Source: Dryomyza anilis
Lineage: Eukaryota > Arthropoda > Insecta > Diptera > Dryomyzidae
NCBI GenBank assembly: GCA_951804985.1
Contig: OX638132.1
Span: 87,238,696 to 87,302,695, forward strand
Direction: 5' to 3'
Length of the DNA stretch: 64,000 bases
Each line of letters starts with the position of its first letter. Position 1 is the first letter of the stretch. Shown here piece after piece: positions 10,553-22,950 of the stretch. The position numbers were made by a program, and so were the translations under genes. The notes beneath the pieces are model-generated. The model saw only the letters and a program-made list of their open reading frames with translations. It was not told the origin of the DNA and did no database searches.

Positions 10553-13036
10553 AATCACTATAAAATGCGCCTACTTTGACCCCTCTAGGACGCTCCGTTT
10601 AGAAGATATGAAGGTTTTAAGAAAATCTTGATTCATCTGCCGATTTCTCTAGGACTAATAGACCCAATTTAAAGTATTTTGCAGTTAATAATCTACTTTA
10701 AAATCACTATAAAATGCGACTACTTTGACCCCTCTATGACGCTCCGTTTAGAAGATATGAAAGATTTAAGAAATTTTATTTTCAAAAATCGATTTTAAAA
10801 ATTCCCAAAAAGTGCACCGACTTTGGGCCCTCTAGGACGCTCCGTTTAGAAGATATGAAGGTTTTAAGAAAATCTTGATTCATCTGCCGATTTCTCTAGG
10901 ACCAATAGACCGAATTTAATGAATTTTGCAGTAAATAAATCTACTTTAAAATCACTATAAAAAGCGCCTACTTTGATCCCTCTAGAACGCTCCGTTTAGA
11001 AGATATGAAAGATTTAAGAAATTTTATTTTCAAAAATCGATTTTAAAAATTCCCAAAAATTGCGCCTACTTTGACCCCTCTAGGACGCTCCGTTTAGAAG
11101 ATATGAAGGTTTTAAGAAAATCTTGATTCATCTGCCGATTTCTCTAGGACTAATAGACCGAATTTAATGAATTTTGCAGTAAATAAATCTACTTTAAAAT
11201 CACTATAAAAAGCGCCTACTTTGACCCCTCTAGAACGCTCCGTTTAGAAGATATGAAAGATTTAAGAAATTTTATTTTCAAAAATCGATTTTAAAAATTC
11301 CCAAAAATTGCGCCTACTTTGACCCCTCTAGGACGCTCCGTTTAGAAGATATGAAGGTTTTAAGAAAATCTTGATTCATCTGCCGATTTCTCTAGGACTA
11401 ATAGACCCAATTTAAAGTATTTTGCAGTTAATAATCTACTTTAAAATCACTATAAAATGCGCCTACTTTGACCCCTCTATGACGCCCCGTTTAGAAGATA
11501 TGAAAGATTTAAGAAATTTTATTTTCAAAAATCGATTTTAAAAATTCCCGAAAATTGCGCCGACTTTGGGCCCTCTAGGACGCTCCGTTTAGAAGATATG
11601 AAGGTTTTAAGAAAATCTTGATTCATCTGCCGATTTCTCTAGGACTAATAGACCGAATTTAATGAATTTTGCAGTAAATAAATCTACTTTAAAATCACTA
11701 TACAATGCGCCTACTTTGACCCCTCTAGGACGCTCCGTTTAGAAGATATGAAGGTTTTAAGAAAATCTTGATTCATCGTCCAATTTCTTTAGGACTAATA
11801 GACCGAATTTAATGAATTTTGCAGTAAATAAATCTACTTTAAAATCACTATAAAATGCGCCTACTTTGACCCCTCTAGGACGCTCCGTTTAGAAGATATG
11901 AAGGTTTTAAGAAAATCTTGATTCATCGTCCAATTTCTTTAGGACTAATAGACCGAATTTAATGAATTTTGCAGTAAATAAATCTACTTTAAAATCACTA
12001 TACAATGCGCCTACTTTGACCCCTCTAGGACGCTCCGTTTAGAAGATATGAAGGTTTTAAGAAAATCTTGATTCATCGTCCAATTTCTTTAGGACTAATA
12101 GACCGAATTTAATGAATTTTGCAGTAAATAAATCTACTTTAAAATCATTATAAAATGCGCCTACTTTGACCCCTCTAGGACGCTCCGTTTAGAAGATATG
12201 AAGGTTTTAAGAAAATCTTGATTCATCTGCCGATTTCTCTAGGACTAATAGACCCAATTTAAAGTATTTTGCAGTTAATAATCTACTTTAAAATCACTAT
12301 AAAATGCGACTACTTTGACCCCTCTATGACGCTCCGTTTAGAAGATATGAAAGATTTAAGAAATTTTATTTTCAAAAATCGATTTTAAAAATTCCCGAAA
12401 ATTGCGCCGACTTTGGGCCCTCTAGGACGCTCCGTTTAGAAGATATGAAGGTTTTAAGAAAATCTTGATTCATCTGCCGATTTCTCTAGGACTAATAGAC
12501 CGAATTTAATGAATTTTGCAGTAAATAAATCTACTTTAAAATCACTATAAAAAGCGCCTACTTTGATCCCTCTAGAACGCTCCGTTTAGAAGATATGAAA
12601 GATTTAAGAAATTTTATTTTCAAAAATCGATTTTAAAAATTCCCAAAAATTGCGCCTACTTTGACCCCTCTAGGACGCTCCGTTTAGAAGATATGAAGGT
12701 TTTAAGAAAATCTTGATTCATCTGCCGATTTCTCTAGGACTAATAGACCGAATTTAATGAATTTTGCAGTAAATAAATCTACTTTAAAATCACTATAAAA
12801 AGCGCCTACTTTGACCCCTCTAGAACGCTCCGTTTAGAAGATATGAAAGATTTAAGAAATTTTATTTTCAAAAATCGATTTTAAAAATTCCCAAAAATTG
12901 CGCCTACTTTGACCCCTCTAGGACGCTCCGTTTAGAAGATATGAAGGTTTTAAGAAAATCTTGATTCATCTGCCGATTTCTCTAGGACTAATAGACCGAA
13001 TTTAATGAATTTTGCAGTAAATAAATCTACTTTAAA
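10553..13036. repeat. Higher-order period of about 1590 bp within the satellite
   Basis: The spacing series 149, 248, 248 starting at 10553 recurs from 12143. Diagnostic variants recur with it: cccaatttaaagtattttgc in the 149-bp unit, and gatccctctagaacgctcc near 10976 and 12566. The offset is about 1590 bases. Confidence 0.7.
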
Positions 13037-13524
13037 ATCACTATACAATGCGCCTACTTTGACCCCTCTAGGACGCTCCGTTTAGAAGATATGAAGGTTT
13101 TAAGAAAATCTTGATTCATCGTCCGATTTCTCTAGGACTAATAGACCGAATTTAATGAATTTTGCAGTAAATAAATCTACTTTAAAATCACTATAAAATG
13201 CGCCTACTTTGACCCCTCTATGACGCTCCGTTTAGAAGATATGAAGGTTTTAAGAAAATCTTGATTCATCTGCCGATTTCTCTAGGACTAATAGACCGAA
13301 TTTAATGAGTTTTGCAGTAAATAAATCTACTTTAAAATCACTATAAAATGCGCCTACTTTGACCCCTCCCCCGTTTAGAAGATATGAAGGTTTTAAGAAA
13401 ATCTTGATTCATCTGCCGATTTCTCTAGGACTAATAGACCGAATTTAATGAGTTTTACATTAAATAATCTACATCTAAATCACTGTAAAATGCTGACCAC
13501 TCCATGACGCACAGATATTTAGAA

Positions 13525-13620
13525 TGAAATATGGCGTCGTTTGCTGTCCTTGTCGCTCTACTTTTGTAGCGTCCCTGTTGAAAAATCATTGAAAAAAATT
13601 TTGTAGCGCTTTTATTGAAA
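13525..13620. mobile_element. Solo right end of the GGGACGCTAC TIR element
   Basis: aaatatggcgtcgtttgctg followed by a diverged copy of gtccctgtcgctctac and ttttgtagcgtccctgttg is the same end sequence seen at 62550-62600 and inverted at 15466-15530. It sits about 30 bases from the decayed end of the satellite. No matching left end is found next to it. Confidence 0.6.
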
Positions 13621-15460
13621 AACCCGTTATAATAAGCCAATTTGAACTTTTTTCTTTTCAAATTTTAGTTCTTACAACAATATTTTTGTTGTTGTAAAAA
13701 GTTTTTTTTTAATGAGCTGAGTTGAACTGCGTTTTTAATTTTTTTACTATACGTGATGTTTTTGAGAAAAATGCATTTTATGTTTTTGCATTTTTCACTG
13801 TATTTTAAAAACAACATTTTATATCAATAGACTAGACAGATATTGATTTAAAACTAATACGGTTATTGCCCAGGTATAAATCAATGATTGTTATGGTATT
13901 AAGTGAACCTGAATACTGTTTATGATTTTTTGAATATAAGAACAATTTATGAAATCATCGGAAAAGCAGATTTATTAATAAATAAATTTTATATCCTAAA
14001 TCATTGTTAATACTTTAAAGAATACCTATTTCGACAATGGTATTGCCCTTTCTGTGTTCTTTTTATTTTTTAAGTTATATGCATTTGAAAATCTTAACTG
14101 TGAATGAAAATTTTTCTTTATAAATTAAGATATTTAATATATGTTATTGATTATATTTCTGTTGAATTTTTAGTCTGAAGATATAGCCACAGAATATAAT
14201 AATGATATAAATGAAAGATATGGTCGATGCATTATTGCAAGGTTTTAAATTATGTTATTTAAAAAGAATTTTTGAAATAGCGATTGAAATTAATTGATAT
14301 TTTAATGAAACAAGTACCATTATGTAGAAATGATATGAAGAAAGACAGGGAGGAACAAAAGTGCTCATTTTACGGAACAGTGTAATATTAGATACTAATT
14401 TTGGTTTGAAATTTTGAAAAATTTAATTGAAGAATTATTTTTTTTTTCACTTTGAGTTATTATATCTCCGTGAGACCAAATCAGGCATACTTCTTTCTTT
14501 AAGGTCCTCAAATTCGAAAAAATCTCTATGAATTATGTTATTGTTTACTCTTCTATCTATATACTATAGATGCTGTTTTGCTTCTATCAGAAGAAAGCTT
14601 TCTACCTTATTGTTTTGAATATTTTGCTTAATCGCACTTTCAAACTTTCGTCGAATGCATTTTACTCTGCATCGAAATGTGTCAACAGTCAACACCTTAC
14701 TTATTTGCAATTAAACCGAAAAACTACTGTTTCTGGCATCAATATGTGTAAGTTAATCGAGTACTTGTGTGACATACAACTTTGGCAATACAATCCAAAC
14801 ATGCAACGAACAGTACGCCAATATCGAAGGCATCATCTGCATCAACACCAGTGCCAGAGCAAAGCAGAGCAGTGTCATCAATAATCAATATTCTGTATGA
14901 AAATTCCTTTCAAAAGAATAATTTAAAATTCCGTTTTTTATGCGAGAGGCAGCAATGATGAGGCTGCCAGCTTGTTTAACGTCCTCCATTATGGCCAAAA
15001 TCATACAAACAAACTCTGGAGGAACAGTTGCTTAAGTGCATTGCACTTGACACCCTGTATTCATGCAGCATAACGAACTCTTCGTCTGCAAAAATGTTGG
15101 CGAATTTTAAGTACGAACATTTTTTTGAATCTCGAGATTAACATACGAATGGAATTTTTAAAAGCGTCGATGTATTGCAGCGAAGAAAATCCGCAAATTT
15201 ATGTGACACTGATGGAGTGTTGAGACCAGAGGCAACACGGATTAGTTATATAAGTATGTATTATGGATGGCGCTTGGAGTGGAGTCAATGTTAGTGTGGG
15301 TTTAGTTTTCACCGTTCGATAATATACTTGTAGTGCATATCTTTAAATAGTTTCTTTTAATTAAAAGTTTCTTTAAAAAAAGTTGTTCATTAACTATTAA
15401 ATTCTGTTTTCCACTCTCTCTAGTAAACATAGCTCTCAATATAATATGTACTATTTATAA
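13621..15460. other. AT-rich sequence without a confident gene
   Basis: The longest frame, 14570-14884 (+), has 104 codons and a Gln/His-rich end (HHLHQHQCQSKAEQCHQ). There is no start context, splice context or recognisable domain to support it. The segment 14940-15080 is more GC-rich than its surroundings and unexplained. Confidence 0.4.
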
Positions 15461-15465
15461 TTAAA

Positions 15466-15645
15466 GGGTTTTTTAACAGGGACGCTACAAAAGTAGAGCG
15501 ACAGGGACAGCAAACGACGCCATATTTTTTGCCGCTCTTTTGACATTTCTCTTCAGTATGGTTTGCCATACTGAGTATGGTTTGCCATCATCATGAAATG
15601 GCAAACCTTACTGAAGAGAAATGTCAAAAGAGCGGCAAACCATAT
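15466..15645. mobile_element. TIR element copy with an internal perfect-arm palindrome
   Basis: It opens with cagggacgctacaaaagtag and continues to gacgccatattt. A near-perfect hairpin follows: gccgctcttttgacatttct (about 15530) is inverted as agaaatgtcaaaagagcggc (about 15617). The outer right terminal repeat is missing, so this copy is truncated. Confidence 0.65.
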
Positions 15646-17164
15646 TTTTAGTAAAAAGCAATAAGGTTTCTGCCGAGACAAAATTTATTGATTTTTCAAG
15701 GAATATTTCGGTCATATTTCTGGCAGACACACAAATAAAGCGAACATTTTGGGAAGTATATAGCAGAGGGGTTACTATGTATCGCGATTCGAAAGTCAAT
15801 GCGATACGAAAATCAATTTAATTCGGAGAACAAAGCGTTACGAAGGCAAATTCATACAATCTAACGGAATTGAAAAGGTAGCCGTGTTGTCACTTTGTGA
15901 ATTTGAATACAAAAGTTCCAAATTTAAATGCGAAAGTCACACTACCAAAGTACCATTTATTACAATGCGAGTAATATCACTTTCGAATCGCATTACAGCG
16001 TACCCTCCAGGTTGTAAATATTGTGAATTTTTAACGGCATATTTTGGCACAGGCAGAAAATAGGTATCTTGTGGTACAAACTACGTTTCTAAACTGGCCA
16101 TAAATTTTGTCTGTGGCTGTCATAAAATTTTCTTTAACTGAATTTAAGAAATTTAGATATTTAAAAAAATATATGTTTGCCCACAATTGTTATTTACTGA
16201 AACTCAAACTACTTAAAATACTAGGAAAACCAAGTATTTATATCAGCAACACACAGAAAAAAGAGTGTGTAAATATAATTAAAATGTTAATCAATCCAAT
16301 TAATTTTTAATTGAAACTCAGCCGATGTAACTTTTAGTAGCATTGAATTCCATATTCGTAATAATGAGAATATGTTAATTGGAGAAACTTTAATTAATTT
16401 TTTTGTCATATTGATATTAAAGTTGTTATATATATTAATTTTTTTATTGGGAATTTTTAAATCATTTATTAATTAATTAGTAATATCAATTAAAAATTTC
16501 TTTCGATAGAAATTGGATCAATTAAATATTTTGTTAAATTAAATAAAATATTTGTCGAATAGAAACATATGAAAATAAAAATAATTTAATTCAATATATA
16601 ACATAAATATTAAATAAGAATTTATACTTTTTGATATGCTTTGTAAAATTCTTTCAACCTAACGAATGTTTTACCGAAGTCAGTTTTCACAACTTCTACA
16701 GGTGGGGCCAATTAATTGAGTCAAACATAAAATTTGATATTCGCTTTTTAATGATTTAATATGCAACACAATGAGCATCATAAGCTGTTTGTTCAAATTC
16801 TTGACAGCAAAAATAAATTGAGCCATTTCATGTCTTAATAACATAACATACACTAAATAATGCAATATCCTGTTTTAAAATAGCACGACGCACGAGACGC
16901 ACAAACAAAAAACAAAATGAAATCCAGAAGAAAAAAACAGTGTTGCAATTTAGAAAATAAATAAATCAAAAGTAACAAATAAAAGTAGTTAATACTATTA
17001 AAGATTTAGTTGTATTGAAATTTTATTAAATTTATTCCTATTAATATTTTAATTAAAAAATGTGTAAATACAATTAATTAATTAGTAAATACATTCATAT
17101 TTTTAATTGGAATACGATTTTGTTTGCTATTAATATCAATTGTTATATATACGTACAATATTTT
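15646..17164. other. AT-rich sequence without a recognised gene
   Basis: Short frames of 60-67 codons are compatible with chance. acacagaaaaaag at about 16251 and tttttttctgtg at about 17162 are inverted and could be ends of an old AT-rich element of about 920 bases, but no target duplication is visible. Confidence 0.4.
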
Positions 17165-18173
17165 TTTCTGTGAATGTACATATTCATATAAAAGGTAGTC
17201 CAAATAGACCAACAAATTAATTAGTATAAAACAGCGTTTTTTCTACACGGCAACCCGTTCTCACACCACGAAACATTAAACTTAACGAACAGGAAGGAAA
17301 CGAATTCAACGGTTGACAACAACAGAACGAAGACGATTCAAGTCGAGCTGCCGCTGCCAATGAACATGAAATATTTTGCACTCACCGCGGATTTTGCTTT
17401 ATGTAGTTGACTTATTTTTAATGGAATTTAATATTTCTTATTGTTTCATTCTACTTTTAAAACACATGAGCACTTCCAATTATCATTTGATTTTCTTATA
17501 CAGCGAGCCATTCGGTGCATCTTATTAAATTTAATTATTAAACACAATAATTACACTTGCTTTCATGCACTACGGGCATCCATTTTGGATTTTGCAAATG
17601 AAAATGATTAAAACACTTTTTTCGGCAGTGAATATAAAGAAAACCGCACTTATTACCGCTTTGCAATTGCACACGTATCTTGCTAAATATATTTCGAAAC
17701 AATTCTATGGTTTAACAAACGCGCACATGATTTATTTAATTGCAAACTTCATCATTTTTTAACTTAATCACTTTTAAGAAGCAGCCGAACTATGCGCAAT
17801 AAGGAGATGAATTAAATGAAGCTGGCTCTTTTTGCGACGTTGTTGTTGTCGTTTTCTCAACTCAGTCATATTCACCACCTCTCAAGTTTAAACCATATGT
17901 CATTGTATGAAACACTCAAATGTTATTTGAAGCAGTGTGCCCAATTGTAGTGCAACAAATGTGCAACTTTTTCTCCCATATTCCGATTTTAAGGTTAAAG
18001 GGGTCGATGATCTCGAATCAGAAGTGGGTCATTACACGACGGATATAACAATCTGAACACGATGTCTTCCGATGAAATTTTGTGGAGTGATTGTCATAGA
18101 GAAATGTAAAAAATGTATTTTTAGTATTTTGAATTTCCAAAGAACAACAGTATTATGCGCTTTGAAAAATCTA

Positions 18174-18378
18174 AGGGTGTGTGCGAATTTGACTAAATTG
18201 CTGACTGAACTGAATGTTGTCGGTAATGCAGTGTTCGAATTTTCAATTTAGTAAATTTTCGAGTAGACTAAATTGAACTAAATTGGATGACAGCAAACAG
18301 TCATATAATGAAATTACCGGTTACCGAATGGCGATCGAATGAAAGGCCGTTCAATTTAGTCCAATTCGCACACACCCT
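18174..18378. mobile_element. MITE with AGGGTGTGTGCGAATT termini
   Basis: The ends agggtgtgtgcgaatttgac and caattcgcacacaccct are inverted, and the inner tracts gactaaattg and caatttagtc continue the pairing. It is about 205 bases long and has no coding capacity. Confidence 0.7.
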
Positions 18379-18633
18379 ATGTACTATTTTACATAATAAT
18401 TTATATCTCTGTAAACACTTATTATATTTTTATGAATTTAATGGTTTATATAAGCTTTTTGATCATGCTTTCAAACAAAAATATCACATATCACAAATTT
18501 TAAAAAGCTAAAAATATACGTTTTGAAATATTAATTTTCCTCGTCGATTAAAAAAATAATTTCGATAGATTCTCTCATTGTTTCTGAACTATCAACTTTT
18601 AAATATCAATTTGCATACGTAATTGGTTTGCTA

Positions 18634-18928
18634 GCGTCGGTAGCTCAAGGTTAGTGCGTTGGACTGCGAGCCGAAAGTTCCCAGGTTCAATCCTGGACTG
18701 AGGCTAACAACATCTTTTTATAGAAACATTTTTCTATACCGCGCTACCTCTCACTATACCTACGAGAGTAAACATTGCCTTTGAAAAGCTCTCATTCGTC
18801 CTTCGGATTCGGCATGAAACTGTTCCCACCACTTTGAGTACATATATAAGACGCACAACTCAAAATGGTGAGATAGCTCGGCCTATGTTATTATAGGACT
18901 GTAGCGCCAAAAAATTATTATTATTAAT
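18634..18928 (+). mobile_element. tRNA-derived SINE, copy 1
   Basis: The head looks like a tRNA gene, with an A-box-like tagctcaaggttagtgcg and a B box ggttcaatcc at 18684-18693. A body with ctataccgcgctacctctc and tcggcctatgttattatagg and an attattatt tail follow. The head does not fold as a functional tRNA because the acceptor strands do not pair. Related copies lie at 19353, 51441 (-), 56280 (-), 56652 (-) and 63106. Confidence 0.85.
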
Positions 18929-19352
18929 TTGTTAGCTGTCACACTATTTCTGGTTTAAAATTAATGTACTGCATGTAATGGATATTTTGGAAATTGGGAC
19001 ACACTATTATTATTGTCAGCTCATTTAAAGAATACATTACGAAAAAAAATCAGTACAATACTGAACAACTCGAGTTTGAGACGTTTTTGTCGCCTCCTGT
19101 GAAATTGCTTTTTGATGGTTACGTTCCTTTGCCCATAAGGTATCGATATGTATATTTATTATTTTTTTCTTTTGAAGTATTATAATTAAAAATAAAGAAA
19201 ATCCAAGAATAAAATAATTTATAAATAAATTAAATAATCAGTCAATAAACCTTAGTGCACTTTATGTACTTGAAATTTATCAGCACCAGAATAAATTTCG
19301 TATTTGATTCATTTATAAGGATAAATTAAGTATAAGTCTGTATTCGGTAGGT

Positions 19353-19520
19353 AGCGTCGGTAGCTCGTCTGGTTAGTGCGTTGGAATACGAGTGAAAAGT
19401 CGCTGGACTACGAGCCGAAAGGTCCACGGTTCGATCCCCAACGACTATCAACATCTTTTTCAAATGGTGAGAGCTCGGCCGAAGTTCTATACAGGACTGT
19501 AGCGCAAAACTATTATTATT
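19353..19520 (+). mobile_element. tRNA-derived SINE, copy 2 (internally deleted)
   Basis: It has the same head as copy 1, with B box ggttcgatcc at 19428-19437, but the anticodon-arm region is extended by a partial duplication (gttggaatacgag and ctggactacgag both present). Most of the body is deleted, joining directly to ggtgagagctcggcc and the attattatt tail. Confidence 0.75.
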
Positions 19521-19949
19521 TACTATATTCGGTAATTGACAGGCATTTGCAAATCGCGAAGTAAGTCGTCTCTAGTTTTGTATGTGTTCGTTTAATACAC
19601 AACATCTCAGTAGTAAATTTCCACGTAATCGATGACCTCTTTATTACAACTGATCCCTGAGGCATCCGAACTTCCATACCAAGCTCTCATTTTTTTTGCA
19701 TAGAAATGTCCTAGTCGGGAAATCTATGACAATGTAAACTGTAAACCAAGTTATATCTTCTTCCTGACATACATTCCATTTCTCAATAAGGATGTAATTT
19801 AAGGATTCTTCAATGAATATAAAGATTACATTGTAAGTATGATGTATTGTGGGGTGATACGATTCCATATTACAATGTAAACTGTAATGGGAGGTGATTC
19901 TAATCTACATTACTATAGTAAACTTAATGTAATCTAGGTAATTTGAAAA

Positions 19950-20285
19950 ATGTTAGAACAGATTATTACTTTTTTTAATTTATACGAAGGTCGTCTGAAA
20001 CAACTAAATTTAAAGACTCTTAGCGAACGTAGAATGAATGCCGAAATAACTTACATACACCAACTTATTAAAGGTGGACTGGATGCCCCTGAACTTCTTA
20101 ATTATTTTACATTTAAACACAATCGTAGAAGTAGTAGAAATCGTGATACTCGGTTTTATCAATCATACAGTAGAACTAAATATATTGCTGCGTCACCCTG
20201 CAATCGAATGTGTAATTTAGTTAACAATTGCCCACAGTACAATATATCTGTCAAAAAATCAACTCAGATTAAAACTGTAATCTAA
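19950..20285 (+). pseudogene. Reverse transcriptase C-terminal remnant of a non-LTR retrotransposon
   Basis: A frame of 111 codons carries the spacing seen after the catalytic region in jockey/CR1-like elements: a RRMNAEITYIHQLIKGGLDA-type helix, a PELLNYFTFKHNRRSSRN block, then RTKYIAASPCNRMCNLVNN. The catalytic part (including YADD) and the 5' region are absent and there is no retained poly(A) tail, so it is a dead fragment. It lies inside the long inverted-repeat structure. The call rests on remembered family patterns and was not confirmed by a search. Confidence 0.6.
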
Positions 20286-21650
20286 CAATGGCATGCTTTT
20301 GTTCACGAGTGCAACTAGGTAAAAATTTTTCAGCATTCGTGCAAGATAAAATCATGTTCATATGGAAAATAATAAAAATATAAAAAATAATAAAAAATGT
20401 AATCAATTCTTACATGGATATATTGTTTCTTGTTCGCTTGAACGAAAATTTAACTCAGCATGACTTGCAAATTTGCGTAAATGAACACGTGTTCAATAAC
20501 AAATTTTGTAACTGTAAATACCGATAGTTGCTATAGCCGTCCTTAATCAAATTAAATAGTTTTAAAATTCCAATCAACATTAAATTAAAATAATAAAAAA
20601 TAAGTACATGAAATTTTATTACCTATGTAATAAATTAAACAAAAGTATTTACTTCAATTTTAACAAAAGGTATTTAATTTAAAAAAACTACGGCTGAAAA
20701 ATATGTCGAAAAGTATTTCAATTTATTATTTTTTATTAATATTTATTACCATTCTCCCTCAGTGTAGTAATGCGAAGAAAATAGATTACATTGTAATCGA
20801 AAATCGGACCTAATCCCTATGTGTTTTACCGTGACATTGCATTATGAGTACTACAAATGTCGTCATAAATGTAATGTGGAATAATGTGGATTACTCTCAG
20901 AGTACTTCACTTAATTTTCTATTGGGATATGGTTTCAAATTGAGATTGTGGTGAATATCCCAGAGTCAAGCTAACAACAACAAAAACAACGTCGCAAAAA
21001 GAGCCGACTTCAGTTAGTTCATCTCTATACTGCGCATAGTTCGGCTGCTTCTTAAAAGTGATAAAATTAAATCAACAAGTTAGCAATAAAATAAATCATG
21101 TGAGGGTTTGTTAATTATTATAATAGTTTCGAAATATAATTAACAAGGTTCGTGTGCAATTGCAAAGCGGTAATAAGTGCGGTTTTCTTTATATTCACTG
21201 TCGAAAAAAGTGTTTTAATCATTTTCATTAGCAAAATCCAAAATGGATGCCCGTAGTGCATAAAAGCAAGTGCAATTGTTGTGTTTAATAATTAAATTTA
21301 ATAAGCTGCACAGTATGGCTCGCTGTGTTAGAAAATTAAGTGATAATTAGAAGTGCTCTTGTGTTTAAAAGTAAAATGAAACAATAAGAGATATTAAATT
21401 GCATTAAAAAAAGTCAACGACATAAAGCAAAATCCGTGGTGAGTACAAAATATTTCGAGTTCAGCAGTTCGATTTGAATCGTCTTCGCCTTGTTGATGTC
21501 AACCGTTGAATTCGTTTTCTTCCTGTTTGTTGTGTTTAATGTTTCGTGGTGTGAGAACGGGTTGCCGTGTAGTAAAAAACGTAGTTTCATACAAATTATT
21601 TTGTTAGTTCAAATAGCTACTTTTTTTTTGAATATGTACATTTCTGATAT

Positions 21651-22020
21651 TTTCTTAGTACTTTTGTTTATATTCAAGCATTTTTTAAACATTGGAATTT
21701 GATTTTTAATAAATAAAAATTTAGATAACTCATTGGTTTTTTACATAAATTAGTTTTGTAATTCTGATGATGTAAAACAGAGACCTATGTTTTTATTTTT
21801 TAATTGACAACATGTTTTTCTATAGTGTTACTTTATAGAAAAAATTAAGTTCATTTATTTAATGATAAACTAATTTCGATTGTGGAAATTGATTTTTAGC
21901 AAAAATGTCTGATATATTTGTTATTAAAAAAATGTATAATTTCAAATCAAAACCAAAAAAAAAATGGTTCAAATTTTTAACTTTTAAAAATTATTAAATT
22001 GATCTTCTCAGAACATTATT
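21651..22020. other. AT-rich spacer
   Basis: Poly(A/T)-rich sequence with no feature I can support. Confidence 0.5.
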
Positions 22021-22023
22021 CTA

Positions 22024-22269
22024 CACAGAGAGAAAAAATACTGTATTTAAGTATGAAAAAGACTTAGAATAGCACCATCCTAAATTCGACTAATATTAAG
22101 TCCGTACAGACTTAAGTTAAGTCCGCACAGGCTTAAGTTAAGTCCGCACAGACTGATATTAAGTCCGTACGTACTTAATATAAGTCTGTGCGGTCTTAAT
22201 GTTAGTCGATTTTGGGATGGTGCTCTAAGTCTTTTTCGTACTTAAATACAGTATTTTGTTTTTTCTGTG
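22024..22269. mobile_element. Foldback MITE, TA-flanked
   Basis: Nearly the whole 246 bases form one hairpin. cacagagagaaaaaatactg at the left pairs with cagtattttgttttttctgtg at the right, and the gacttagaatagcaccatcc and ggatggtgctctaagtc blocks pair further in. The centre holds repeated ttaagtccgcacaga units. TA dinucleotides flank both ends (22022-22023 and 22270-22271). Confidence 0.85.
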
Positions 22270-22275
22270 TACATA

Positions 22276-22781
22276 TGGCCGGTTTTACAGTGCTAGTTTA
22301 AACCTAGTTTAACCTTTGTTTATTTAAACGTCTCATAAATTTAAACGACGTTTAACTTTGATAGCTGTTTTACAGTGAAAGTTTCAAATGAATTGTGTCC
22401 AAACGGATATATATGGCATCACTGGCAAATGTCAACAAATTAGCGATTATTTTTCTCATTTGAGACACCTGACAACTTTAGGTAAACATTTTGTAAATCA
22501 AGACATTAAAAATAGATTTTAGATTAATAAAATAAATGAAATATACAAAAAATCGAGCAACTTCAGTACATGTGAGGATAGAAGTTTGATTTATACAATG
22601 CAGAAATACAAGAAAACAAACAGAATACAAACATGCCGATATACAATGCGGGAACAAGAAACAGAGAGCGGTGACGGACAGTGCAAAAAAGTGCGACTTG
22701 AAGTCACTGTAAAACTGAATTCTGAGATTACACTACGTTTGACCCACAAATCTAGTTAAAATACCTCTGTAAAACCGGCCC
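22276..22781. mobile_element. TIR element with GGCCGGTTTTACAG ends
   Basis: ggccggttttacagtgctag at the left is inverted as ctgtaaaaccggcc at the right. Both ends then carry a ctagtttaa/ttaactag tract. It lies about 7 bases from the preceding MITE. No open frame suggests a transposase. Confidence 0.7.
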
Positions 22782-22950
22782 TTAGACATTTCAAAAATAC
22801 TTTTTGTTTATGTTTTACACACTAAAAGAAGGATCTTTAACTGACCGACTTTAAGTCACACTCATGTGATTTACTCGTTTGTATTGAGAACATGATTTCA
22901 AAATCGTATCGATGAAAATTCTACTAACACATCGAAACATCGTTTATTAA

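Larger units (their letters stand above)
6305..13495. repeat. Satellite array with 150-bp and 247/248-bp monomers
   Basis: About 7.2 kb of head-to-tail repeats. The block aatcactataaaatgcgcc recurs at spacings of 247-248 (for example 6898, 7145, 7392, 7640) and 149-150 (for example 9855, 10005, 10155; 11693, 11843, 11993, 12143). The long unit equals the short one plus a 98-base segment that is itself a diverged duplicate sharing ctaggacgctccgtttagaa. The left third is mostly long units, the right part mixed. Each unit has many stops and no coding frame. The right end decays near 13490. Small indels occur near 7412, 9535 and 9706. Confidence 0.95.
17165..21650. mobile_element. Long inverted-repeat structure, arms about 650-700 bp
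   Basis: The left arm (about 17165-17885) and right arm (about 20958-21650) are inverted copies. Shared blocks include acacggcaacccgttctcac against gtgagaacgggttgccgtgt, actacgggcatccattttgg against its inverse near 21240, and gcagccgaactatgcgc against gcgcatagttcggctgc. The spacer of about 3 kb contains a MITE, two SINE copies and a reverse transcriptase remnant, so it was filled by later insertions. Long arms fit foldback or Galileo-like (P superfamily) elements, or an inverted duplication of host DNA. No transposase frame is seen. Confidence 0.7.

Noticed and set aside
6305..13495. CRISPR array
   Set aside because: The repeats are long, adjacent, without unique spacers, and in an insect genome.
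14570..14884. Gene for a 104-residue protein
   Set aside because: The composition and lack of start, splice or domain evidence fit a chance frame. It is kept only as a note.
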